A stretch of 64,000 nucleotides of DNA from DASSQJ01 sp963726295 (GTDB taxonomy: Bacteria; Actinomycetota; Actinomycetes; Actinomycetales; Dermatophilaceae): NCBI GenBank assembly GCA_963726295.1, contig CAVSBW010000011.1, positions 62,001-126,000 on the forward strand, given 5' to 3'. The position numbers were made by a program, and so were the translations under genes. The notes beneath the pieces were generated by a model. It did not search any database. It had not been told where the DNA came from and saw only the letters and a list, made by a program, of their open reading frames with translations. Shown here in pieces: positions 9,353 through 16,949 of the stretch; positions within the stretch are counted from its first letter, which is position 1, and each line of letters starts with the position of its first letter.

Positions 9353-10089
9353 GTGGGTCGCACCCCGACGACGGTGTGGACCACGCCGTCCTGCCACCCC
9401 GGGTAGGAGCGGTGCCGCACCCCGCCCAGACCGGCCTCCTGCAGCCGGCGGCACACCCGCTCGACGGAGTCGAAGTCGCGCACGCTCGTGTACAGGTAGC
9501 GGTGCAGCGGCACGTCGGACCGCTTGACCACCGCGAGGGGGATGATGACACCGTGGCAGGCCGCGGCCCAGACGGCGCGGGCGCGACGGCTTCCGGCCAC
9601 CGAGTAGTCATGCAGCACCAGGACGCCACCGGGCCGCAGCACGCGGGCCACCTCGTCGACGAGGTCCTGACGGTCGGTCACGTTGCGGAGCAGGTAGGCG
9701 CCGAGGACGCCGTCGACCGACGCGTCGGGCAGCGAGCGCAGGTACGCGGCCGCGTCCGAGCGCACGAGGTCCACGCCGTCGGGCCACGGCTTGGCCCGGG
9801 CCTGCTCCACCATCCCCTCGGACGCGTCGACGCCGACGACGCGCACGCTCCCCGGGAGCCCGCGCCGTCCCGCCCACGCGGCGAACACGGCGCGGGTCGA
9901 CGCTCCGGAGCCGCACCCGAGGTCGAGGACGACGGTCTCCTCGCCGCTCCGCGCCGGCAGCCGCTCGACGAGCGCCTCCGCCGCGGTGCGCAGCTGGTCG
10001 TGGTACCCCGGTGACAGCGCCACCATGGCGTCGTACGTCGGCGCCGCGCGGTCGAAGGCGTCGGCAAGAACCCAGTCACGGCCGGTCAC
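9349..10089 (-). CDS. Class I SAM-dependent methyltransferase, possibly CrtT-like
   Basis: 246 residues with an UbiE/COQ5-type fold: FDRAAPTYDAMVALSPGYHD at the N-terminus, SAM motif VLDLGCGSGAST near residues 53-64, VVGVDASEGMVEQA, and the post-motif VLRPGGVLVLHDYSV. The start overlaps the end of crtYd by 14 bases and the stop overlaps the start of crtU, so it is translated as part of the carotenoid operon. Streptomyces griseus carries a methyltransferase gene, crtT, next to crtU and crtY, with an unsettled role; this gene occupies the same context. Whether it modifies a carotenoid, a quinone or nothing in this pathway is open. Confidence 0.82.
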   Translation of the reverse strand: MTGRDWVLADAFDRAAPTYDAMVALSPGYHDQLRTAAEALVERLPARSGEETVVLDLGCGSGASTRAVFAAWAGRRGLPGSVRVVGVDASEGMVEQARAKPWPDGVDLVRSDAAAYLRSLPDASVDGVLGAYLLRNVTDRQDLVDEVARVLRPGGVLVLHDYSVAGSRRARAVWAAACHGVIIPLAVVKRSDVPLHRYLYTSVRDFDSVERVCRRLQEAGLGGVRHRSYPGWQDGVVHTVVGVRPT

Positions 10090-10408
10090 CAGCCACCTCC
10101 TCGTCGTGTCGTCGGCCCAGGCGGACCCACAGCAGGATGGTCAGGGTCACCATGCTGTACCCGAAGAGGTAGTCCTCGACCGGGATGTCCCACGGGAACC
10201 GCAGACCGGTCATCTGGTCGGGGTCGTAGATGACGATCGGGGCCGAAAGCTTGGTCAACCACCCGTCCACCAGCACCTGGAAGGCGGCGACGATCGCCAT
10301 CGCCACCCAGTACTGCGCCGTTCGCAGGATTCCGGTGTGCAGCCAGAAGCGCTCCACGGCGAGGGTGCCGAGCACCGAGAGCACGGCCAGCACGGTGTAC
10401 TCAGGCAT
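10076..10408 (-). CDS. crtYd: Lycopene beta-cyclase subunit CrtYd
   Basis: 110 residues with three hydrophobic segments. It has the lycopene cyclase-domain features PWDIPVEDYLFGYSMVTLTILLW, equivalent to the PxE(E/D) motif in the cyclase family, and ITYDPDQ-like VIYDPDQMTGLRF. In Brevibacterium and Micrococcus relatives the cyclase is made of two small membrane subunits; the first subunit gene lies immediately upstream with an eight-base overlap. Together they should cyclise both ends of lycopene to beta-carotene (or, in the CrtYe/Yf variants, C50 carotenoids). The CrtU gene downstream favours the beta-carotene version. Confidence 0.85.
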   Translation of the reverse strand: MPEYTVLAVLSVLGTLAVERFWLHTGILRTAQYWVAMAIVAAFQVLVDGWLTKLSAPIVIYDPDQMTGLRFPWDIPVEDYLFGYSMVTLTILLWVRLGRRHDEEVAGDRP

Positions 10409-10742
10409 CGCGCTCCCGCCACGTGCGGACCCAGCCCAGCACGGTGCCGACAGCCTCGTAGGTGAGCAGCCCGCACACCGGGATCACGATGAAGAAGACG
10501 AGCTCCTCGAGCGGCATGTCGGCGGGCAGGAGGATGCCGGTCGTGTACTCCGGCGCGTACGTCCAGTGGCCGCGGACGATGCCGACGACGTCCCAGATGC
10601 TGAACACGACGACGACCGGGAGCAGCGCGAGGGGCAGGCGCACCGGCCGCTGGTACACACGGGCGCGGAGGACCAGCTCGAGGGGCAGCGTCACGACGAG
10701 ACAGGCCGCCATGAGCAGCAGGTACTGGTAGCGGTCGTCCAC
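10401..10742 (-). CDS. crtYc: Lycopene beta-cyclase subunit CrtYc
   Basis: 113 residues, three predicted membrane helices, and the family motif MPLEELVFFIVIP near residues 75-87, in which the paired Glu residues are thought to be catalytic. The preceding WTYAPEYTTGI is also typical of the cyclase domain. It starts 18 bases after the stop of the crtB::idi fusion and overlaps crtYd. It should form the membrane heterodimer with CrtYd that cyclises lycopene. No lycopene elongase gene is present nearby, which argues against a decaprenoxanthin or sarcinaxanthin (C50) pathway. Confidence 0.86.
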   Translation of the reverse strand: MDDRYQYLLLMAACLVVTLPLELVLRARVYQRPVRLPLALLPVVVVFSIWDVVGIVRGHWTYAPEYTTGILLPADMPLEELVFFIVIPVCGLLTYEAVGTVLGWVRTWRERDA

Positions 10743-10760
10743 CGGTGCTCCGGGTCGGCC

Positions 10761-12281
10761 TCAGCCGGCCGCGACCGTGGCACCCACGCGCGCCGCGGGC
10801 GGGAGGTCGGCGCGGGAGCCGGCCGGCCAGGACAGCGGGTCGGGCCCGAGGGCCGCGAGCAGGGGAACCTGTTCGGCGCACCACGGGGACACCCCGCGCC
10901 GGCCGGCCAGGACGTCCGCGGAGAACTCCGGCCACGGCACCCAGGCGATGTCGTCGACCTCGTCGGGGTCGGGCGCCGTGCCGGTACCGGCGGCCCGGGC
11001 CACGAACACCGGACACACCTCGTTCTCGGCGATGCCGCCCTGGATGGCGCGGTACCGGAACCCCGGGAGCACCAGCCGGACGTCGCCCACCTCGACCCCC
11101 AGCTCGTCCCGCGCCCGGCGCCGGACGGCAGCGTCGAGGTCCTCGCCGGGCAGGGGGTGCCCGCACACCGTGTTGGTCAGGACCCCGGGAAAGCTCGGCT
11201 TGCTCGCCGCGCGCGTGGTGACGAGCAGGCGCCCCTCGTCGTCGACGACGTAGCAGGAGAACGCGAGGTGCAGCGGGGTGTCGTCGTGATGCACGGCGGA
11301 CTTGGCGGCTGTGCCCACCGGGGCGCCGGCCGTGTCGACGAGCACGACGGGGTCGTCCGAGACCCAGCCGAGGTCGGACGTCGCCGCCGCCCGGTCGCGG
11401 GCGACCAGCGCGGCGGGGTCGCGCGAGACCACCATCCGGGCGGCGAGCGCGGCCTTGGCCGGGGTGGGGACGCGGGCCCGGTCGGAGAACACGTCGTACC
11501 CGGAGTCCTCGATGCGGTCGAGGATTCGCGCGTAGAGCACCCGTGCGGTGGCCACGCACCGTCGCGACGCGGGCGGGAGCCGGGCGAGGCCGGCATCGGC
11601 CTCCCGGTAGAGGCGGCGGTTGCGCTCGACCTGGAAGGCCATCAGCTCGCGCCACTGCGGGGTGACCCGCCGTTCGTGCGGGTCGGCACCGAAGCGGCGC
11701 AGGTCCTCCTGAGGCACGTAGACGCGTCCGCGGTCGAGGTCCTCACCGACGTCGCGGAGGAAGTTGGTCAGCTGGAAGGCGAGCCCCAGTGCCCGGGCCG
11801 GCGCGACGGCGTCAGCGGTGGGGTGTAGCACCGGCAGCATCATCTCGCCGATGACCGCCGCGCTGCCGTCCATGTAGCCCAGCAGGTCCTGCCAGGTCTC
11901 GTACTCACGGCGCGTGAGATCGGTGCGCATGGCGCCGAAGAAGCGGGTGAAGCACTCTCGCGGGATGCGGCGCTCGTGCACGGTGGCGGCGACCGCGGCG
12001 AGCACGGGGTCGGGTGAGGTGCCGGTGTCGAGCGCGGCGGCGAACCGGGTCTCGAAGTCGTCGAGGGCGGCGGCCGTCTCGGGTCCGGGGTCGGGCCCGG
12101 CGAGGTCGACGATGTCGTCGGCGAGGCGGGCCAGGGTGTACACCGCGAACACGTGCCGCCGGTCGCGCTCGGGCAGCAGCCGGGCGCCCCAGTAGTACGT
12201 CGTGCCGTGCTCGCGCGTGACCTCGGCACAGCGGGCGTACCCGGCGGCGAGCAGGTCGTCGCCGGGCCCCGTCGGCCTCAC
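10761..12281 (-). CDS. Phytoene synthase fused to type I isopentenyl-diphosphate isomerase
   Basis: One uninterrupted 506-residue protein. Residues 1 to about 300 are a squalene/phytoene synthase: first Asp-rich motif DDIVD at 55-59, and the second region LTNFLRDVGEDLDRGRVYVP at 171-190. Residues about 310-480 are a complete Nudix-type IPP isomerase: metal ligands H331 and H338 in HHDDTPLHLAFS, active-site Cys373 in TNTVCGHP, and E419/E421 in AENEVCPVF. GTG 12281 overlaps the crtI stop as GTGA. The fusion would make DMAPP and condense two GGPP in one polypeptide. Both halves keep their catalytic residues, so both are probably active. The C-terminal 25 residues are an Ala/Pro tail. Confidence 0.93.
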   Translation of the reverse strand: MRPTGPGDDLLAAGYARCAEVTREHGTTYYWGARLLPERDRRHVFAVYTLARLADDIVDLAGPDPGPETAAALDDFETRFAAALDTGTSPDPVLAAVAATVHERRIPRECFTRFFGAMRTDLTRREYETWQDLLGYMDGSAAVIGEMMLPVLHPTADAVAPARALGLAFQLTNFLRDVGEDLDRGRVYVPQEDLRRFGADPHERRVTPQWRELMAFQVERNRRLYREADAGLARLPPASRRCVATARVLYARILDRIEDSGYDVFSDRARVPTPAKAALAARMVVSRDPAALVARDRAAATSDLGWVSDDPVVLVDTAGAPVGTAAKSAVHHDDTPLHLAFSCYVVDDEGRLLVTTRAASKPSFPGVLTNTVCGHPLPGEDLDAAVRRRARDELGVEVGDVRLVLPGFRYRAIQGGIAENEVCPVFVARAAGTGTAPDPDEVDDIAWVPWPEFSADVLAGRRGVSPWCAEQVPLLAALGPDPLSWPAGSRADLPPAARVGATVAAG

Positions 12282-13783
12282 CGGACCACCCGCACCGGGT
12301 CGCGGCGGACGGGGCGGGCGTCGCCGGCGTACTCCTGGACCCGCTCTGCCGCCAGCCGGCCGCTGACGAGCACCATGGGGATGCCGACGCCGGGCGTGGT
12401 GCCCGAACCGGCGAACACCAGGCCCGGCACGCGGCGGTCGACGTTGTGCGGCCGGAAGGGGCCGGACTGGCCGAAGGTGTGGGCCAGGGCGAAGGGGGTG
12501 CCCAGGTGCATCCCCTGGGCCTCCCAGTCGTCGGGGGTCACCAGCCGCTCCTCGACGACGTCGGTGGGGTACCCGTTGGCGTCGAGGAAGGTGTGCAGCC
12601 GCTCGCGCATCGGCCCGGCCTCGCGTGACCAGTCGAGCCCGGACCCGTTGTGCGGCACCGGCTCCAGGACGTAAAGGGTCGACGCGCCCGGTGGGGCGGC
12701 ACTCGAGTCGGTGACCGTGGGCACCGTGACGAGCCGTGACGGGTCCGGCATGAGCTCCTGCCGGTCGATGAGCGCCTCGAAGGCGGCGTCCCACTCGTGT
12801 CCGAAGTGGATGTTGTGGTGGCGCACGTGCTCGCCCGTCGGTCCGCCCGCCCCGACGTGCCAGACCACCGCCGACGGCGAGTACGCGCCGCGCCGCGCCA
12901 CCCGCGGCGCCGTGACCCCCGGCAGCAGCCGGTCGTAGGCGACCGGGAGGTCCAGGGTCACCACGACGGCGTCGGCCGACTCCGTGCCGTCCCGTGTGGC
13001 GACCCCTGCCACCGCACCGTCACCGCGGCGCAGCACCTCGGTGACCTCGACCCCGGTGTGCACCGGCACCCCGGCGTCGGTGAGGGCGCGGGCCAGCGCG
13101 AGCGGCACCGCGTGCATCCCGCCCTCGGGGTAGAACACCCCGCGCACGGTGTCCATGTAGGTGATGACGGCGAAGACCGCACGGGCCGTCGCCGGGGCCA
13201 CCCCGGCGTACAACGACTGGAACCCGAAGACCTTCTGGAGACGGTCGTCCTGGAAGAACGACGCGACCTTCGGTCCGAGCGCGCCCAGGCCGCCGAGCCG
13301 CAGCAGGCGGGCCGCCGTCAGCGGGGAGCGCACGAGGTCGAGGGGGCCATCCAGGTTGCTGTCGATGAAGGTGTCGAACTCGACGTCGTACAGCTGCTCG
13401 AGCCAGGCGAGGAACCGGTCGAACCCGGCCGCGTCCCGCTCGCCCGCGAGGAGCCGGACCTCCTCGCGGAGCTGGGCCATGTCGGCGCGCACGGACAGCT
13501 CCGAGCCGTCGGCGTAGACGGCGCGGTAGGCGGGGTCCAGCCGGCGCATCGGCACGAGCGACTCGGGGTCGCCGCCGACGGCGTGGATCGGCGAATGCAG
13601 CAGCGAGGGCATGGTCATGACGACCGGTCCGGTGTCGAAGCGGAACCCGCCCTGCCGGAGCACCCCCGCGCGGCCACCGACGATCCCCTCCCGCTCGAGG
13701 ACGGTGACGTCGTGACCGGCGCCGGCGAGGTGGCAGGCGGCGGAGAGGCCGGAGAGCCCGGCACCGACGACGACGACCCTCAT
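12278..13783 (-). CDS. crtI: Phytoene desaturase
   Basis: 501 residues from ATG 13783, overlapping the crtE stop. N-terminal FAD motif VVVVGAGLSGLSAACHLA is followed by VLEREGIVGGRAGV and FRFDTGPVVMTMP, all typical of bacterial CrtI. The C-terminal flavin signature VFAGSGTTPGVGIPMVLVSG is intact. It should introduce the four double bonds that turn phytoene into lycopene at the membrane. Second gene of the operon; its TGA overlaps the GTG of the crtB::idi fusion, so substrate-producing and substrate-using enzymes are translationally coupled. Confidence 0.94.
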   Translation of the reverse strand: MRVVVVGAGLSGLSAACHLAGAGHDVTVLEREGIVGGRAGVLRQGGFRFDTGPVVMTMPSLLHSPIHAVGGDPESLVPMRRLDPAYRAVYADGSELSVRADMAQLREEVRLLAGERDAAGFDRFLAWLEQLYDVEFDTFIDSNLDGPLDLVRSPLTAARLLRLGGLGALGPKVASFFQDDRLQKVFGFQSLYAGVAPATARAVFAVITYMDTVRGVFYPEGGMHAVPLALARALTDAGVPVHTGVEVTEVLRRGDGAVAGVATRDGTESADAVVVTLDLPVAYDRLLPGVTAPRVARRGAYSPSAVVWHVGAGGPTGEHVRHHNIHFGHEWDAAFEALIDRQELMPDPSRLVTVPTVTDSSAAPPGASTLYVLEPVPHNGSGLDWSREAGPMRERLHTFLDANGYPTDVVEERLVTPDDWEAQGMHLGTPFALAHTFGQSGPFRPHNVDRRVPGLVFAGSGTTPGVGIPMVLVSGRLAAERVQEYAGDARPVRRDPVRVVR

Positions 13784-14892
13784 GACGCTCGCCAGGCGAT
13801 GGATGCCACGAGGCCGCGGAGGGCCTCCTCGGCCTCGGGGTCGGGGTCGAGCCGGTCGAGGTCCCGGTGCGCCTGGTCGGCCAGCCGCGCGATCTCGGCC
13901 TCGGCCCGCTCACGGACGCCCGCGGCGGCCATCGCCCGCTGCAGCTCTGCGGCGCCGTCGGCGTCCAGCCGTCCGGCGTCACAGGCGTGGAGCAGGTGCC
14001 GGGCGTCGGCGGGGAGCATCTCGTGGGCCCACGTGAGCAGCACGGTGGGCTTTCCGCCCAGCAGGTCGTCGCCAGCAGGCTTGCCGGTGACCGCCGGGTC
14101 ACCCCAGATGCCCAGGACGTCGTCGCGCACGGCGAAGGCGTCGCCGACGAGGTCGCCCCAGGCGAGCAGGCGCTCGCTGCGCACCGGGTCGGCCTCGGCC
14201 ACCAGCGCCCCGAGCTGCAGGGGCCGGGTGATCGTGTAGCGCCCGCTCTTGAACCGGGCGATGCGGCGCGAGGCGTCCAGGTCGCGGTGGCGGCCCGCCG
14301 TGTGGGTGACGTCGAGGAGCTGTCCGTCGACGAGCTCGACCGTCATCAGCCGCCAGACAGCGCGTACCCGCGAGCCGGTGGGGGCCACGAGCAGTCCGGC
14401 CTCGCTCAGTGCCAGGTCGGCGACGAGCACAGCGACGCTGTCCCCGAAGAGCGTGGGGTCCCCGAGCCCGTCCTGCTCGCGGTGCCGCTCGGCGGCCACG
14501 ACGTGGAGGCTGGGGCGGCCGCGGCGGGTGTCGGAGCGGTCCATGACGTCGTCCTGGACGAGGGCGAAGAGGTGCAGCAGCTCGAGGGCGGCAGCGACCC
14601 GGACGAGGTCGGGTCGGGTGGCCCGCGGGGCGCCGGCGAGCACCCAGCCCCAGTGCGCCAGCCGGGGGCGCAGCCGTTTCCCGTGGTTGGCCAGCCGGTC
14701 GGACAGCTCGCCGACGAGATCGACCTCGAGGGATCCCGTGATGCCGTCGCGAGCGGTGCCGGCCTCGACGAGGGCGGCGCGCAGCTCGTCCACGGTCGTG
14801 TCGAGCAGGGCGTCGACGGCCGCGAGGGTGCCCTCGACCGGCGCGTCGAGACCGCGGCGGTCGAGGCGGTGGGGGCTCGCCTCGGCACTCAT
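13780..14892 (-). CDS. crtE: Geranylgeranyl diphosphate synthase (polyprenyl synthetase)
   Basis: 370 residues. GKRLRPRLA at 71-79, the first Asp-rich motif DDVMDRSDTRRG from 114, KSGRYT at 215-220 and a second motif DDVLGIWGD at 257-265 define a trans-polyprenyl synthase. Gly stands where many relatives have the third Asp of the second motif, a form also common in actinobacterial IdsA-type enzymes. It should chain IPP onto an allylic primer to make GGPP for the CrtB domain encoded two genes later. First gene of the operon; the 145-base gap to the divergent flavoprotein gene must hold its promoter. ATG 14892 starts just after ORF-free sequence with a GGAGAGGA-like site upstream. Confidence 0.92.
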   Translation of the reverse strand: MSAEASPHRLDRRGLDAPVEGTLAAVDALLDTTVDELRAALVEAGTARDGITGSLEVDLVGELSDRLANHGKRLRPRLAHWGWVLAGAPRATRPDLVRVAAALELLHLFALVQDDVMDRSDTRRGRPSLHVVAAERHREQDGLGDPTLFGDSVAVLVADLALSEAGLLVAPTGSRVRAVWRLMTVELVDGQLLDVTHTAGRHRDLDASRRIARFKSGRYTITRPLQLGALVAEADPVRSERLLAWGDLVGDAFAVRDDVLGIWGDPAVTGKPAGDDLLGGKPTVLLTWAHEMLPADARHLLHACDAGRLDADGAAELQRAMAAAGVRERAEAEIARLADQAHRDLDRLDPDPEAEEALRGLVASIAWRAS

Positions 14893-15037
14893 CGCAGCAA
14901 CTCGGATTCCGTCCGTCCTCTCCTGCCGGGCCTTGATTCAACCAGAGGTGCGCCCGGGGGGCACCCTGACCCTAGACAGCGACCGGCGCGGCACCCCCTG
15001 CCCCGCACGCCCGAGGCCGGCGCCTAGGGTCGGGGTC

Positions 15038-16294
15038 GTGGACGCGGACGTCGTGGTCGTCGGGGCCGGGTTGGCCGGCCTGCGCTGTGCGGACCGGCTC
15101 GTGGAGGCCGGTCTGTCGGTCGTCGTGGTCGAGCGCGAGCCCGTGGTCGGGGGCCGGCAGCAGACCGACGAGGTCGACGGCTTCCTCCTCGACCGCGGGT
15201 TCCAGGTGCTCAACCCCGCCTACCCGGCCGTGCAGCGGTGGGTCGACGTCGACGACCTCGCCCTGCGGTCCTTCGGCGCCGGCCTGCTGGTGCGGCGCGC
15301 CACCGGTCTGGTGCGGCTCCACCATCCCCTGCGCGAGCCCCGAGGCGTGGCCGCGACCCTGCGCAGCGGGCTTCTCGCCCCGGGGTCGGTCGCGTCCGTG
15401 GCCCGGTGGGCGGCTCCGGCCCTCGCCGCCCCGCGGCGGGTCAAGCACGGCCCCGACCGGCCGCTGCGCGAGGGTCTCGACGCCGCCGGCGTGCACGGCC
15501 CTCTCCGTGACGAGGTGCTCGAGCCGTTCGTCGCGGGGGTCGTCGCCGAGGACCGGGGCGAGACGTCGGAGGCCTTCGTCCGGCTGCTCGTGCGGATGTT
15601 CGCCCTCGGTGTGCCGGGCCTGCCCGCACGCGGCATCCGCGCCCTGCCGGAGTGGCTCGCGGACCGGCTGCGGCGGCGCCCCGGCGCCAAGGACCTGCGC
15701 TTCTCCACCCTCGTCATCGGTGTCGACACCGCCACCGACGAGCCGGCCGCGGTGACCGCCGACGGCGAGCGGTTCACCGGGCGGGCCGTCGTGGTGGCGG
15801 TGGGCCCGGAGGCGGTGGCGGGGCTGGTCGACGTGCCCGCCCCGGTGACGCGTGGGCTCCGCACGTGGTGGTTCGCCGCGGACGAGCCCCCGACGACGTC
15901 CGACCTCGTCGTCGTCGACGGTCGCCGGCTCGGGCCGATGGTCAACGCCGCGGTGGTGAGCAACGCCGTCCCGTCGTACGCACCACCGGGCTCGCACCTG
16001 GTCGAGGTCACCACCCTCCTCGGGCAGGACCACGAGCCGTCGGAGGAGGACGTGCGACGGCAGGCCGGCGACGTCTTCGGCACCGGAACGGCCGGCTGGC
16101 AGGTGCTGCGCCGCGACGACGTCTGGGACGCGCTCCCGGCCCAGCCCGCGCCGCTGCGCCTCACCTCGCCCGCCCGCCTCGGCGACGGCGTCTACCTCGC
16201 CGGTGACCACCGCGACACGGCCTCCATCCAGGGCGCGCTCGTCTCCGGGCACCGGGTCGCGGGGGCGGTGCTCGAGGACCTGCGCGGGTCCTGA
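15038..16294 (+). CDS. FAD-dependent oxidoreductase (amine oxidase/phytoene desaturase-like)
   Basis: 418 residues from GTG 15038. The N-terminus opens directly with the dinucleotide fold VVVVGAGLAGLRCADRL, then VVVEREPVVGGRQQTDEVDGF and LDRGFQVLNPAYP, a pattern seen in a small actinobacterial flavoprotein family related to CrtI and protoporphyrinogen oxidase. The C-terminal VYLAGDHRDTASIQGALVSG completes the FAD site. It is divergent from crtE with 145 bases between starts, so it may share a regulator with the carotenoid genes and act on a carotenoid or isoprenoid, but that is only context. Substrate unknown. Confidence 0.85.
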   Translation: MDADVVVVGAGLAGLRCADRLVEAGLSVVVVEREPVVGGRQQTDEVDGFLLDRGFQVLNPAYPAVQRWVDVDDLALRSFGAGLLVRRATGLVRLHHPLREPRGVAATLRSGLLAPGSVASVARWAAPALAAPRRVKHGPDRPLREGLDAAGVHGPLRDEVLEPFVAGVVAEDRGETSEAFVRLLVRMFALGVPGLPARGIRALPEWLADRLRRRPGAKDLRFSTLVIGVDTATDEPAAVTADGERFTGRAVVVAVGPEAVAGLVDVPAPVTRGLRTWWFAADEPPTTSDLVVVDGRRLGPMVNAAVVSNAVPSYAPPGSHLVEVTTLLGQDHEPSEEDVRRQAGDVFGTGTAGWQVLRRDDVWDALPAQPAPLRLTSPARLGDGVYLAGDHRDTASIQGALVSGHRVAGAVLEDLRGS

Positions 16295-16343
16295 CCCCCG
16301 GAACTTTCCCTCCGGAGGCCGGAACCTTCACCGAGCGCCGGGA

Positions 16344-16362
16344 ACCGAAGGCGTCCTTCGGT
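16344..16362. terminator. Hairpin between convergent genes
   Basis: ACCGAAGG and CCTTCGGT form a perfect 8-bp stem around a CGT loop. A wider imperfect inverted repeat (GGAACCTTCACCGA near 16321 against TCGGTGAGGTTCC near 16358) flanks it. It lies between the convergent flavoprotein and globin genes and probably ends transcription from one or both sides. There is no T-run, as expected in this GC-rich DNA. Confidence 0.5.
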
Positions 16363-16477
16363 GAGGTTCCGGGAGGAGGTCGGGCCGCCGCGCGCCGAGG
16401 TGCGGCACGACCCCGGAAAGGCCCGCGAGCTGTGGTCGACCTTCGCCGCGGCTCGACCGAGCTCTGAGGCGGCGCGC

Positions 16478-16936
16478 TCACCCCGGCGTCGAGGGCTGCA
16501 ACCCGTCCCATGACCACCGCGGAACCTCCAGGCCCTCGCGGACGGTGTCGGGGGAGTCGGGGTGCTCGCCGTAGCGCCGGGTCGCCCAGGCGAAGTAGCC
16601 GTGGAGGATGCCGCGCAGCGGCTCCCCGGTGAGGCCCACGTCGTCGAGGGCGCCGTCGAAGCAGGCGACGGCGCGCTCGTCGAGCTCGGCGTGCTCGCCG
16701 TTGCCCGCGTGCATCCGCACGACCTCGGTCTCGGATCCCATCGTCGTCGTGAAGTCCGCGGGCCCGCCGAGCGCCTCCCCCCAGTACGCCGCCAGGCGCT
16801 CGACGTGCTGCGGGTGCAGGCCGCCGTGCTCGAAGGGGTGCGAGGCCACCGGGTCGGCGAGGCACCGCTCGTGCCACGCCCGGGCCAGGGCGAGCATCCC
16901 CTCGGCTCCCCCCGCGGCCTCGTAGACCGTGGTCAC
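16478..16936 (-). CDS. Group II truncated hemoglobin-like globin
   Basis: 152 residues with the start YEAAGGAEGMLALARAWHERC and the core HPFEHGGLHPQHVERLAAYW of truncated globins, where the His before VERLAAYW is the expected proximal haem ligand. GEALGGPADFTT and the C-terminal YFAWATRRY also fit group II. Such proteins bind oxygen or NO and often act in detoxification. It is a stand-alone gene followed by the EEP-family gene's 3' end (16950, same strand upstream), so it may be transcribed with that gene after a 13-base gap. Confidence 0.8.
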   Translation of the reverse strand: MTTVYEAAGGAEGMLALARAWHERCLADPVASHPFEHGGLHPQHVERLAAYWGEALGGPADFTTTMGSETEVVRMHAGNGEHAELDERAVACFDGALDDVGLTGEPLRGILHGYFAWATRRYGEHPDSPDTVREGLEVPRWSWDGLQPSTPG

Positions 16937-16949
16937 CGCGGGCCGGACG

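Noticed and set aside
14933..14941. TTGATTCAA as an operator for a light- or B12-dependent (LitR/CarH-type) regulator of the crt operon
   Set aside because: A single 9-bp palindrome is expected by chance and no such regulator gene is present in the window.
16362..16450. Short remnant of a coding region (RHDPGKARELWSTFAAARP) after the flavoprotein gene
   Set aside because: Could be a gene fragment, but it has no start signals or identifiable family and overlaps a hairpin; support is too thin.
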